Source of the DNA: Macropodus opercularis
Lineage: Eukaryota > Chordata > Actinopteri > Anabantiformes > Osphronemidae
Direction of reading: 5' to 3'
DNA: 64,000 nt
NCBI GenBank assembly: GCA_030770545.1
Contig: CM061106.1
Coordinates: forward strand, 4,118,001 to 4,182,000
Shown here piece by piece: positions 12,581 through 22,334 of the stretch (within the stretch, counting starts at the first letter, position 1; every line of letters starts with the position of its first letter). The translations under genes were made by a program, and so were the position numbers. The notes below the pieces were generated by a model. That model was not told the DNA's origin. It saw nothing but the letters and a program-made list of their open reading frames with translations, and did no database searches.

Positions 12581-13084
12581 TGTTGAATTCCTCTATAATA
12601 TGGATAGGTTTGCGATAGGGGAACCACCACGGGCATCCGGTCAAAGATGAGATGGAGACAATTGTGGTTCAGAAGGTTTAATGCTTGACTGACCTTGTGT
12701 CTTGTATATGTGTGTGGTTCTAGAACAGTAAGAAATACAGAATACTCAATATATTATAACACCCAGGTTTGGCCATGCTTGGGCCACGTGCACAGTCAGC
12801 ATAAATTATGTACAGAGAAAACACGACTACATACGTGACATATGTGTGTAAACTGCGCCAATAATATGTCATATGCATGATGAACAAACAACAGTACCAC
12901 AGTATTACGGCTCTAAGCAGGTCTATATAAGGAGGGGTGTACAATAAACATACACACAGAATGGAGGAAACGAACGAAGCTAAGCTACATAACTGGAAGC
13001 CTGCTGCTATTACTTACTTTATATACACGCACAAGTGCACAACTAAACGTCTAAATTTGACCAGCAGAGGGCACCTTATCTACA
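12581..13084 (-). repeat. BEL/Pao 3' LTR
   Basis: Shares long blocks with 17666-18226, such as GCATCCGGTCAAAGATGAGAT, TAGAACAGTAAGAAATACAG and GTACAGAGAAAACACGACTACA. Relative to the other LTR it lacks about 110 bp near 13005 and has about 27 extra bases near 12886. The inner boundary is set by the adjoining polypurine tract. Confidence 0.8.
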
Positions 13085-13098
13085 GCCGCCCCCAACTT
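13085..13098 (-). other. BEL/Pao polypurine tract
   Basis: On the minus strand AGTTGGGGGCGGC lies immediately before the 3' LTR, as expected for the second-strand primer. Confidence 0.55.
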
Positions 13099-13155
13099 TA
13101 CAGAGTAAATGTGACTAACATAAAACCAGACCAGATGGTGAATAACGTGTGTAAA

Positions 13156-13488
13156 TTAATCAGGCAGCTGAGGAATGCACACCAGGCGTGAAACTGGACG
13201 AGTGTAAGCCTTATCTCCCACCCGAACGGCAGCAGTTCTGACGTACCCGTCTGCTCCAGGGAAAACCTGAGTGACAAGCCCAATAGGCCACTGAGCACGA
13301 GGTAGTTGATTATCCACAATCATCACCGTTGTTCCCACTCGTAAATCATCTGCCTGAGTACGCCACTTCTGACGAACCTGAAGCCATGGTAGGTAATATT
13401 TCGTAAAATGTTTCCAGAAGTGATCAGCAAGGAGTTGACTGTGCCTCCATCTACGGCAGCTAAGCATCTCTGATTCTGGATATACCAC
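13156..13488 (-). pseudogene. BEL/Pao integrase C-terminal remnant
   Basis: The frame reads from a YPESEMLSCRRWRHSQ motif through FWKHFTKYYLPWLQ and then a domain with LRVGTTVMIVD and RAQWPIGLV. This matches the C-terminal region of BEL integrases (the DUF5641-type segment). It joins directly to the end of the RNase H part, so the zinc-binding and DDE parts of integrase are gone. Confidence 0.75.
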
Positions 13489-14118
13489 CTGGGGAAGTGA
13501 AGAGTCCAGCCGCTTGGTTGTGCTAACTCTGCTAGCGATTTTCCTCGTGTGATGTCGTCGGCTGGATTACTCTTTGAGTCAACGTACCGCCAGCTCTGTG
13601 AGTTTGTTAACTCCTGGATTTCTGCTACTCTGGTGCCTGCAAATACTTTGAAACGACAGGATTCAGACTGAATCCATGTCAGAACAGTGGTGGAGTCTGA
13701 CCATAGGGTGGTAGAGCAGATTGGGATGTTGAGCTCAGTCTTCAGCATATCCGCTAACTGGGCACCAGTCAATGCAGCACATAACTCCAAGCGGGGAATT
13801 GACTGTTGTTTCTTTGGAGCAATTCTTGACCGTGCAGCAATGACAGCCACTTCAACGTGCCCGTGAGGCCCCTCGGTTCTCAAGTAAGCCACAGAACCGT
13901 ATGCGTTCTCGGATGCATCACAGAAAACATGAATATCCCTGACGCTCTCTCTCCCATGTCTGCCAGGCCTGCAACAAATCTGTGGGCAGTTGTGGGTCAT
14001 CCCATTCCCTGCTGTTTCTCCAAAGACGTTGCATTATTACCTTGGCCCTGGTTGTGTATGAGGTGATGTACCCTAAAGGGTCATATTGGCTGGCCAATGT
14101 CCAGTAAATGCTACGCAT
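13489..14118 (-). pseudogene. BEL/Pao late RT and RNase H remnant
   Basis: Two overlapping frames cover this part. Bases 13918-14118 read a segment with SQYDPLGYITSYTTRAK and 13489-14000 read the RNase H start HVFCDASENAYGSVAY, then LWSDSTTVLTWI and YVDSKSNPADDITRG. At least two frameshifts separate it from the upstream ORF. The deletion junction into integrase sits near 13480-13500. Confidence 0.8.
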
Positions 14119-14164
14119 AGTAGTGACAGTGGTGTCTGTTGCTCGAGGTTTGTAATGTAAGGTG

Positions 14165-17100
14165 TCAGACTGACCACTGCCACTTCAAACCCAGTGTAGA
14201 CTCTGGTTGGTTTGGAGATGTGTCAGTAAGCCAAAACTCACAACAGTTTGATATGATATCAGATGGGAGGTGGCTGATGGTGGAAGGAACGTTACTTGCC
14301 CACTGAAGCAGGTCAAAACCTCCACTGGTTAGCAGGTCTCGGAGCTTCACCACCAATTCCTTTGCTTCTTCTTCTGAGGAAAGACTGTGCAAACAATTGT
14401 CCACATAGAATGCTTTCTCAACACACTCACGTACAGGGTCATTGGCTTTACTGTGGTCACTGACATGTCTTTGCAGAGCATATATCGCGCAGCATGGACT
14501 GCATGTGGTCCCAAACGGTAAAACCCTCCACTCGTAAACTGAAGGTGGTACATCTCTCTTCATATCTCGCCAGAGCAACCTGAACAGAGGTCTGTCTTCT
14601 GGGAGCAACAGCACCTGATGAAACATTCCATGTATATCACTGCTGATGGCAACTCTGTGTTGTCGAAACCTTAATAAGACTGGCAGCAGGGATGGTTCGA
14701 GGGTGGGACCTGGCAGGAGCAGCTTGTTCAGATTATTACCACGATACTGGAAAGAACAATTGAAAACCACCCTGTTCTTCCCATTATGCTGTACCATGTT
14801 GTGTGGTACATACCAGGCTTCCTCAGTCTTCTCCACTTCTTTGGGTCTCAGCTTCACTACATAACCAGATTCCTGGAGCTTGGTTATTTCAGCCTGATAT
14901 GCTGGTGCCTGTTCTGGATCCTTATCAAGTCGCCATTCAATATTTCTCAACAGCAATAAGGTTGTGTCCTTAGGAGCATGCAATAAACCCATGGACTTAA
15001 CTCGCAGCATGGGTGTTGCATATCGATGTATTCCATTAATTTCAACTCTAACAGTCTTGGATTGGAGCAGCTCCATGGCCTCTTCATTCTGTCTGGACCG
15101 TGTAATCAGCTTTGTACTCCTGTATGGCAGTACATTCACCTTCCACAGTTTCTCCACACCTCTGTACAGATCAGCTGACGGGGATGGAGTAGATGTGAAG
15201 AGGCACTGTGTGGATGATAGTCTGTGCTTAACCTCATATGCTGGACCCTGAAGTGTCCATCCAAGATGAGTCCTGATTGCAGCAGGCCCTCCCGTGGGAC
15301 CAAGGCGAACTGGCTCAATGGGTGTTAACAGGTGCGGATAATCTGACCCAATGAGAAGCAGAGGATGAGCTACAGTGATTTCCTGGAGGGGTAAATCTCG
15401 TAGGTGGTGGTACTTCTGCTGCAAAGCAGCAACTGGGTGAGTGTGTTCAGCCAGGTTCAGCGTTTCAGCGGTAAAGGCATTGTGGATTTTGAATACTTTG
15501 TAGGGCTGGGTGGCAGGGGATAGGGTGAATGACACAGATGCTCCACGTAGGACGTTTAGTTCTCTATTTACAGTTCGAAGAGGTAGGCTTTCTGGATGAC
15601 CTGTTAACCCAAGCTGCTTGGTGGCTGAGTGCAGTAGGATGCTTCGTTCTGAGCCATCATCCAGAATAGCATAGGTCTCCAGGCTTTTATCACCGTTCCT
15701 CAAGAGAACCTTGCTTATTTTAAGCAGAACCTTCCTGTTAACAGCTGGTCGATCTACATAGAGTGTTTCTCCCATAGTATTCATGAAGCATGAATTATCA
15801 GGAGGACTAGTCTCTGAGGCGCTCTTTTTCACCTGGTCCATAATCTTGTCATTGACATCGTGGAGGACAAGCGGATGTCTACGGTTGCAGGTTCTGCCGG
15901 GAGATTTCAGTGTGCATCTTGCAGCCTGGTGTCCTCGTCCACAACGCCAGCAGCGGCGGTTATCTCGTATCCACTTCTTCTTCTGATCTCTGGTGAGCTG
16001 CTTGAAATTTGAACAGCCATTTAAGTAGTGATCATTATTATTACAGTATGGACAGTACTCCTTCTTCTTCTCCTTAGGCTTAGATCCAGCTATCGGTGAT
16101 GAGTGCTCATGGAGGCCACTGCCTGCTGGCTTCTCTGTGCTGATGAGGATGTTAGCTAAATTGGTCATGGGTTTGGTGTCTCTGCGCAGCTCCTTCACTT
16201 CCTTCAGTGCTCCTTGGTGATGGTGGGTGTTTACCATATTGGTATCTTCGTGGACTTGGATTTCATACTCCAACCATTCTGAAAGATCGAGCAGTGTCGG
16301 TATAGGAACCTGCAGACAATGGATGAATCTTCTGAAGCTTGCTCTGAGGTCCTGAGGCAGTTTCTCTAGCAACCTGGTGACATGTGAACCACATTCAAGC
16401 TCAATTTGACCTTTCCCGCCCAGCTGTTGTAACATGCTCACCAGTGAGCGCACATTCAGTGCAAACATCTTGAAGGCCTTTACATCACCACTGGTAATAT
16501 CTGATCTGTCCATGAGTTCTGCTATCCTTTGTAGGGCCAGCTGATGAGGTTGCCCATATTGTCTGTTCAAAGCAGCCATGGTGTCTGTGAAGGGGTACAC
16601 AGAGTTACAGTATGAATCTGCAATGAGAAGAGCTTCCTCCAATTTCAAGTGATCAGTGAGGATCTGAAATTTAAACCTCTCAGTCGCATCAGCTGGTAAG
16701 AGGTTTTCTAAAGCAATCCTCAAACGAGAGAACTCCCTGGCGTCAGGATGGACAAAGTCTGGTATCGTTGGAGTTGGTCCCCTGTATATCCTTTCCTGGC
16801 CAGCAGACGCTGCATGCTCTGGCCCGTGTTGTAAGGGTCTATGCTGTGGAGGGACATGACGCGGCAAACCGCCCTCCGGGCTCCAGTGGTCTACGTAGTG
16901 AGTAGGGGAGTGACGGCGTGTATAACGATTGTTTGGTGCCCCATGATTGCTACATGGGATGTTGCTAAGGTGCTCAGTCCTCATCTCCAGACGCCTAAGT
17001 CTTTCTTCAAGGTCAGCTATGAAATAGGGGTCAGGATTCTGTCTTACTTCAGCACTACAGTAGCTGCCTCTGGTTGAAGGAAGATCTTTGGGAGTGTTCT

Positions 17101-17644
17101 GACTGGTCCTCTCCAGCTGTCTGACTCGCTCTTGTAGTGCCTCCCTTTCCCTTTCTAATTCCTGTAACTTCCTCACCGTCTCAGAGTGTTGGTGGAACTG
17201 GCACCGTAAGGCCTTATTCTCTCTCTCCAAGATAAGAGCTTGGCGACGTTCTTCTGTATAGTGCCGCTTGGCCCTCTGTAACTCAGCCAGCAGAGATGGA
17301 ACGGAGTCGGGCCTCTGGCTTAGTGCCTCATGATAAAGGTCATACTCTCTGGAAACGCTTTGGTGTCTCACTGATATGGGGATAAAACTGGATGTTGCAT
17401 AAGGGAGGTGAGGCCTTATAGCATCTTCTGCTGAATCCAAGAGGGAAGGCGGCATTGAAGAGGATGGCAGCCTGCTGTGGATGGCACCTGTGAGGTCATA
17501 ATCTGCCAGGTAACTCGGTAGCCGTGTCTGTCGGCAGGGTCTGACATCTGCCTCTCTAGCCACAGATCCAGATTCTGATTCATAGTGCTCATCCCCAAGC
17601 CTTGTCCCTGAACGTTGTTGTTCCTCTTCCTGTGATACTTCCAT
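14165..17644 (-). CDS. BEL/Pao gag-protease-RT polyprotein (3' truncated frame)
   Basis: A single open frame of 1159 codons from the ATG at 17644. The N-terminal third is gag, with a heptad-rich coiled coil (about residues 115-190). Two Cys-His modules follow, one with CPYCNNNDHYLNGC and one with CWRCGRGHQAARC. Next comes an aspartic protease with LDDGSER, then RT. RT keeps SSDIHGMFHQV, PFGTTCSPCCA and the YVDN catalytic motif about 80 residues before the stop. The ATG was chosen because it follows the primer-binding site by 2 bases. The stop at 14165 is a frameshift lesion, not the natural end, since RT continues in another frame. Confidence 0.85.
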   Translation of the reverse strand: MEVSQEEEQQRSGTRLGDEHYESESGSVAREADVRPCRQTRLPSYLADYDLTGAIHSRLPSSSMPPSLLDSAEDAIRPHLPYATSSFIPISVRHQSVSREYDLYHEALSQRPDSVPSLLAELQRAKRHYTEERRQALILERENKALRCQFHQHSETVRKLQELEREREALQERVRQLERTSQNTPKDLPSTRGSYCSAEVRQNPDPYFIADLEERLRRLEMRTEHLSNIPCSNHGAPNNRYTRRHSPTHYVDHWSPEGGLPRHVPPQHRPLQHGPEHAASAGQERIYRGPTPTIPDFVHPDAREFSRLRIALENLLPADATERFKFQILTDHLKLEEALLIADSYCNSVYPFTDTMAALNRQYGQPHQLALQRIAELMDRSDITSGDVKAFKMFALNVRSLVSMLQQLGGKGQIELECGSHVTRLLEKLPQDLRASFRRFIHCLQVPIPTLLDLSEWLEYEIQVHEDTNMVNTHHHQGALKEVKELRRDTKPMTNLANILISTEKPAGSGLHEHSSPIAGSKPKEKKKEYCPYCNNNDHYLNGCSNFKQLTRDQKKKWIRDNRRCWRCGRGHQAARCTLKSPGRTCNRRHPLVLHDVNDKIMDQVKKSASETSPPDNSCFMNTMGETLYVDRPAVNRKVLLKISKVLLRNGDKSLETYAILDDGSERSILLHSATKQLGLTGHPESLPLRTVNRELNVLRGASVSFTLSPATQPYKVFKIHNAFTAETLNLAEHTHPVAALQQKYHHLRDLPLQEITVAHPLLLIGSDYPHLLTPIEPVRLGPTGGPAAIRTHLGWTLQGPAYEVKHRLSSTQCLFTSTPSPSADLYRGVEKLWKVNVLPYRSTKLITRSRQNEEAMELLQSKTVRVEINGIHRYATPMLRVKSMGLLHAPKDTTLLLLRNIEWRLDKDPEQAPAYQAEITKLQESGYVVKLRPKEVEKTEEAWYVPHNMVQHNGKNRVVFNCSFQYRGNNLNKLLLPGPTLEPSLLPVLLRFRQHRVAISSDIHGMFHQVLLLPEDRPLFRLLWRDMKRDVPPSVYEWRVLPFGTTCSPCCAIYALQRHVSDHSKANDPVRECVEKAFYVDNCLHSLSSEEEAKELVVKLRDLLTSGGFDLLQWASNVPSTISHLPSDIISNCCEFWLTDTSPNQPESTLGLKWQWSV

Positions 17645-17646
17645 CC

Positions 17647-17663
17647 TCCGGCTCAAAAGACCA
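17647..17663 (-). other. BEL/Pao primer-binding site
   Basis: On the minus strand TGGTCTTTTGAGCCGGA begins 2 bases after the 5' LTR. It starts with TGG, as needed to pair with a tRNA CCA end. The tRNA was not identified. Confidence 0.7.
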
Positions 17664-17665
17664 GT

Positions 17666-18226
17666 TGTTGAATTCCTCTATAAGATGGATAGTTTTGCGA
17701 TAAGGGAACCACCACAGGCATCCGGTCAAAGATGAGATAGAGACAATCATGGTTCAGGAGGTTTAATATTTGACTTACCTTGTGCCTTGTATATGTGTGT
17801 GGTTCTAGAACAGTAAGAAATACAGAATACTCAATATCATAACACCCAGGTTTGGTCATGCTTGGGCCACATGCACAGTCAGCATAAATTATGTACAGAG
17901 AAAACACGACTACATACGTAACATACATGTGTAAACTGCGCCGAGAATATGGCATACGCATGATGAACTAAGCAGGTCTATATAAGGAGAAGTGCACAAT
18001 AAACATACACACAGAATGGAGGAAACGATAGAACAACGAACAAAGCTAAGCTACATAACTGGAAGCCTGCTGCTATTAGCGATCCATTAGTAAATATCGT
18101 TAATACTTGAACTACACCAACAAATGTGTTCAGTGCAGCTATAAGTGTACCTGTGGTACAAACTAATGACAGTAATGTAATACTCACTTTATATGCACGC
18201 GCACTACACAAACTGCACAGTCTACA
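17666..18226 (-). repeat. BEL/Pao 5' LTR
   Basis: Partner of 12581-13084. Its outer (right) end is approximate: similarity to the other LTR becomes patchy after 18075, and CTACA at 18222-18226 is taken as the end by analogy. Confidence 0.7.
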
Positions 18227-18700
18227 ACCGTCCTCTGTGGACGTGAGTATCTCTGAGTGCATTTCATTATTTTAACTCTGAACACATTCTACACTAAACA
18301 TTATAAGAACTTTGTTTTAAACATGCAACATTTCTTGTCTGTCTAAAAAGTGTGTTTTCAGTTTTTTTTTCTCCAAGAGCTGTATGTGAATAAGTCTTTT
18401 ATTTTTAAGGAATAAGATGATGCGGCTTACGAACAAGATTTCCAATTCACTGTTTTAACTCTGAACACAGTCTTCACTAAAGAACTGTCTAAAGACCATT
18501 TAACTCTCCTCAAAAATACCATTCTTTCATCTTAAAGGGAAAGATTATTTCATTATTTTATGCGAGATGTCTGTTTGTTTAATTTTGCATCAAGGGTTTT
18601 GAGAAAGGGTTCTCAATTTCATCTTGCTTCCTTTTCAGGTCACCAGGCAGCTCTGGAGGTTTTCTGTCTGTAATCAGAACAGAACCAACGTGTTTCAACC
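18227..18700. other. No gene recognised
   Basis: A/T-rich spacer between the BEL element and the PYRIN exon. Confidence 0.5.
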
Positions 18701-18856
18701 CACTCTGTGTGTTTTAGCTCTGTTCACGTGGTGAAATAGTCCAGTAGCACTGAGCTCTGCTGAAAGGTGCTGCAGCTGCTTCTAGTTCTGACTGATGACA
18801 TGACGCATGTCTCAGACTAGAGGGACGTTCATGTCTGTTGTGTTGCTGTATCTCAC

Positions 18857-19112
18857 CTTCTGCTCCCAAACGTTTCATCAGATCCTTCCTGTTCATCTTC
18901 TCTAAGATGATGATGGTCACCTTCACAGCATCATGTGTGTAGGTCTGTAGCATCAGCTCCACTGTTCTTGTTCTTGTTGCTTTGTCCAGTGATGCTTTTG
19001 GGATGGTCTGGTGGCCTGAGAGGCTTTCACTCTGATTTAGATGAAATCTGAACGTCTCAAAGTCATTGTCTACCAATTCTTCCAGCACCGTCAGAAGGTC
19101 GTGTGGTGTCAT
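18857..19112 (-). CDS. PYRIN (PYD) domain exon of an NLR- or ASC-like gene
   Basis: The exon starts at an ATG (19112-19110) with the product TPHDLLTVLEELVDNDFETF, followed by FRFHL. Both are typical of fish PYRIN domains, which make a six-helix death fold that nucleates inflammasome filaments. Residues 1 to about 85 cover the whole domain, with VELMLQTYTHDAVKVTIIIL as the helix 4-5 region and a MNRKDLMKRL end. A GTGAGA donor follows at 18856, so the exon is 256 nt and codes for 85 residues plus one base. No NACHT, LRR or CARD exon follows before the BEL LTR at 18226. This is therefore either a first exon whose gene was cut by the BEL insertion, or a solitary relic. No internal stop is present. 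Confidence 0.75.
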
Positions 19113-19249
19113 TGTGAAAACCTGGTCAACAACATCATAAACACTGTTAAACTGCAGGAAGATTAAGCATCATCATTACTCATCATCAAAGTCCCAGCAA
19201 CTTTCAAACCACACAGTTAATTAACTAAACTCTGTTTAAGAGGACGTGA

Positions 19250-19845
19250 TGTTGGGGAACAAAGGAGCATAAATTATGATAATAATATCTATAATTTAGA
19301 GTTTACCTATCTTGGTTATTAGCTAAATTTATCATTGATAAATTAATTAATTAAGATTAGATAGCGAACTATCAAATGAATTATGGGGCACCACGCTGTT
19401 TCCAGGGACCAATAACCAAGTTGTAAAAAGCACAGTCTCAATTAAAAGTATTAATAATTACCCAAAATTAAATAATATTAATTAATTTAAATAGTGAAGC
19501 GCAAATTCCGAGCCACAGCCGTGAGATCAGCTAGTGTTGCAAACCATATACCAATAATCACAGACATTGACTAATTAAGCTATAACTTTATTATCTAAAC
19601 AATATTGATGATGATCAACAATTAATCAGAAACAAGCAACATCACAAATTAAAGCATTAATGATAATAAGGGACTACTATCCTAATGTGTCAGGTCTTGG
19701 GGTGATAGCTAAGTGGATGTGTGTGTGTGTCTATATGTGCCTATGTATGTGTGTCTGTGTGCCTATGTATGTGTGTGAGAGAGAGGAGGAGGGGTCACTG
19801 CGCTGGCGGAGCCACTTAAAGTTCTTAATTCTCTGCTCAGACTTA
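19250..19845 (+). repeat. Dispersed repeat R1, copy 2
   Basis: Direct-orientation partner of 1743-2659, with an internal deletion near 19814. It abuts a TTAA-bounded piggyBac-like end at 19843. Confidence 0.8.
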
Positions 19846-20015
19846 ACCTTGTGCAGCCTTCGTGGGGTCAAACTGAGTGAAAGTGTGTGTGTGTTTTTGT
19901 CTCCTTATGATAGTTGAATGACAATTGTGAAACGGGAGGTCGGGGGCCTTGACACCCCAGAGGCAGTGCCACGCACCCATTACAAACTCCTGTCTGCATG
20001 CGCGCGTGTGAGTGA
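19843..20015 (+). mobile_element. piggyBac-like terminal fragment, copy 1
   Basis: TTAA at 19843 is followed by CCTTGTGCAGCCTTCGTGGG. This resembles the TTAA + CCCTTGTG type ends of fish piggyBac-like elements. It continues into a GT-rich stretch and a GCCACGCACCCATTACAAAC motif shared with 21668-21885. No transposase is present. Confidence 0.55.
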
Positions 20016-20055
20016 CTTTGCGTTACCGCACTGGGCGCCACTTGTAGTACTACTA

Positions 20056-20110
20056 ACCCTAACCACCAAAATACCCCGGGAAACTAACCCTAACCCCTAA
20101 CCCTAACCCA
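20056..20110 (-). repeat. Short interstitial telomere-like repeat
   Basis: Several CTAACCC units, some imperfect (CTAACCCTAACC, then ACTAACCCTAACCCCTAACC). Too short to be a true telomere. Confidence 0.75.
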
Positions 20111-20141
20111 TATTGACCAAGGCGGGACTTCGGGGGCCCCT

Positions 20142-20322
20142 AACCCCTCCTGAGCCTCAGGGAACCATAATGACCCGGACAGTAGTTCAGGGGTCCCTCC
20201 TGCACCTCAGGGAACCATAGTGGCATAGGCGGGACTTCGGGGGTCCCTCCTGGGCCTCAGGGAACCATAGTGGCATAGGCGGGACTTCAGGGGGCACTAC
20301 TGGGCCTCAGGGAACCATTCAA
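20142..20322 (-). repeat. 50-bp tandem array, left arm
   Basis: About 3.6 units with a 50-bp period, each starting CCTCAGGGAACCAT on the plus strand. The units are reverse complements of the array at 21241-21597. Confidence 0.9.
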
Positions 20323-21240
20323 GACGGGTAGCCGACATCGCTGCCTGACAGCGCGCCCCGGTTGACAGTCGCACCGGGGACGAGGGGACCCCGTCCCCCC
20401 GCAGGGAGGGAGGGAGGGGGCAGCAAGCACTTCAAGCACTACCCCGGGGGAAGCGGCGAAGTAAGGACAGAGGGCGAGAACCGACGGCTACGGAGGACCG
20501 CCGGGCTCCAGCCTTTGCCTTTCCCAGCCAACCCGGAGGCGACCGCGGCGCACCGCCACGGAGGAAATGCGCCCAACGAGAGCCGGACCAGGGGCGCTGC
20601 GAGGCGGCCTTCCTCGACCCTGGCAGCCACTGTTCCTCTGGAGGACCCTGTTTCCTAAAACTGGGTTTCTGATTTTGTGCGAAGGGTGTTTCTGCATTCT
20701 GGGTGCAACCGAGGCGCCAAGGGGAAAGTAGGGGAAAAAAATTCCATTCCCCTGCCGGAACTTAGCAAACGAAAAGCGTTTGAGTGCGGAAATTTTTCCA
20801 AGTGTTTTCAGAGGAAATAAATTTCTCTTGAGAATTTCCCCTTCTGACACTTTGAAATATTTGACAGCCAGGCTGACAGGCGTCTGGCCTTTTGTCTTTT
20901 CCAACGCGTCTGCGGTGCCACCCTGTGGGCCTGTGCATTGGGCCTTGCGGAGGGTGGTCCCCCACCCCGCGCTGGCCAATTTTTAGTTACCCGATTTTGG
21001 TGCCCCGTCCTGGGATGTCGAGCCAGGCACGCGAGGGGTGGTTCTCCATAAAACACGTGTCCGGCGCTGAAACTTGTGAAAAGTGTTTTGGGACAAAAAC
21101 ACATTGTCCAGAGAGGTTTCCTTGCCGGCACTTTGAAAGATTTGATACGCAGGCCTGCTGGAGCGTCGATTTCTCTTTACCCGATTTCGGTGCTCCGTTC
21201 TGGGCTAGGATGTGGGGCTTCGTGGTCTCGGTCATCAATG
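20323..21240. other. GC-rich core between the facing arrays
   Basis: About 920 bp, GC-rich at the left. Two related sub-blocks are visible: each has a CACTTTGAAA(T/G)ATTTGA motif followed about 100 bp later by TTACCCGATTT(T/C)GGTGC(C/T)CCGT. Open frames exist on both strands but have no family signature. The texture resembles ribosomal-spacer DNA, but no rRNA sequence was recognised. Confidence 0.5.
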
Positions 21241-21597
21241 TGGTTCCTTGAGGCCCAGGAGGGGCCCCTGAAGTCCCGCCCAGGTCATTATGGTTCCCTG
21301 AGGCCCTTGAGGGGACCCTGAAGTACGGTCTGGATCATTATGGTTCCCGGAGGCCCAGGAGGGGCCCCCGAAGTATGGTCTGGGTCAATTATGGTTCCCT
21401 GAAGCCCAGTAGGGCCCCCTGAAGTCCCACCTATGCGACTATGGTTCCCTGAGGCGCAGGAGGGGCTCCCGAAGTCCCGTCTAGGTCATTATTGTTCCCT
21501 GAGGCCCAGGAGGGGCCCCTGAAGTACAGCCTGGGTCATTATGGTTCCCTGAGGCCCAGTAGGGCCCCCTGAAGTCCCGGCTATGCCACTGTAGTGG
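21241..21597 (+). repeat. 50-bp tandem array, right arm
   Basis: About 7 units, each starting TGGTTCC(C/T)TGAGGCCCAG, with a strict 50-bp spacing apart from single indels. Unit subtypes alternate between endings TGGGTCATTA and CTATGCCACT. Confidence 0.9.
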
Positions 21598-21667
21598 AAA
21601 ATGTGTGTACTCGGGATGGATTATATGCTCAGAATGTATAGGATGGACTTTGTACTCTATGTATGTA

Positions 21668-21885
21668 TTAACCCTCGTGCAGCCTTGGTGGGGTCAAAAT
21701 GACCCCATCATAAAAAAAAATGATAGAGAGATCCCGCCCATTTAAAACAACACGAGTAAAAGTGTGTTTGTGTGTGTGTGGTTGAAAGACGACAACAAAC
21801 TGTGAAATTGGGAGGTCGCGGAGTCACAGAGGCAGGCCACGCACCCGTTACAAACTCCCGTCTGTGTGTTTTGCGTGCGTGGGGC
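21668..21885 (+). mobile_element. piggyBac-like terminal fragment, copy 2
   Basis: TTAA at 21668 followed by CCCTCGTGCAGCCTTGGTGG and the dyad GGGTCAAAATGACCC. The downstream part matches copy 1 (GT run, GAAAC/TGGGAGGTCG, GCCACGCACCCGTTACAAAC). Confidence 0.6.
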
Positions 21886-22334
21886 GGGTACTTCCCCCCC
21901 TTTCCCTTTGCCTTTTCTCTTACGCTGCTGGACACACCGCCGGTGAAGGTGTCTGTGGGGGTTCCCCTATGCCACCTCCTCCAGCGCCGTAACAAGCAAA
22001 TAAAAGGAAAAAAAAATAGAAGAACCAAAGAGGAGGGAGGGAGTGAGGGAGTGAGCCTTCCTTCCTTCCTTCCGGGGTCACGGAGGCAGGCCACGCACCC
22101 GTTACAAACTCCCGTCTGTGTGTTTTGCGTGCGTGCTGTTGCGCCCTTTTGCTTTCCTCTCTCCCTCCCACCACAGAACAAAATAGGGGGGGGGGGTAGT
22201 CATCTGTATGCCCCACCCAAGGTAAATTACTTTTGCGTGGCAAGCGTTATTCACTGTTCTTTCTCCTTTTCTCTCAAACGGGAGCAAACTTGTCCCATCA
22301 AGTGGGGGTGGGGGGTGGAGGGTGGCAGGGGTCA
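21886..22334 (+). repeat. Compound GT/C-rich repeat region with repeated GTTACAAACT motif
   Basis: Contains a second AGGCAGGCCACGCACCCG block at about 22084, 250 bp after the first. Homopolymer G runs are seen at 22187 and 22303. Long open frames here arise from base composition. Confidence 0.6.

Larger units (their letters stand above)
12581..18226 (-). mobile_element. BEL/Pao LTR retrotransposon, inactive
   Basis: Both LTRs are recognisable and flank gag-pol in minus orientation. The LTRs differ by many substitutions and several indels, so the insertion is old. The order on the minus strand is 5' LTR, primer-binding site, gag, protease, RT, RNase H remnant, integrase C-terminal remnant, polypurine tract, 3' LTR. 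The integrase catalytic core is deleted. No target duplication was identified, because the outer flanks at 12580 and 18227 do not match. Confidence 0.9.

Noticed and set aside
20056..20110. Chromosome end
   Set aside because: Too short and followed by more than 40 kb of ordinary sequence; interstitial telomere-like repeat.
20488..20979. 163-codon minus-strand frame in the GC-rich core
   Set aside because: Several overlapping frames on both strands, no motif, explained by low stop density in GC-rich DNA.
20323..21240. rRNA gene piece
   Set aside because: GC-rich texture only; no 18S, 5.8S, 28S or 5S core sequence could be recognised.
21241..21597. CRISPR-like array
   Set aside because: The 50-bp units are contiguous with no unique spacers; this is a tandem repeat in a eukaryotic genome.
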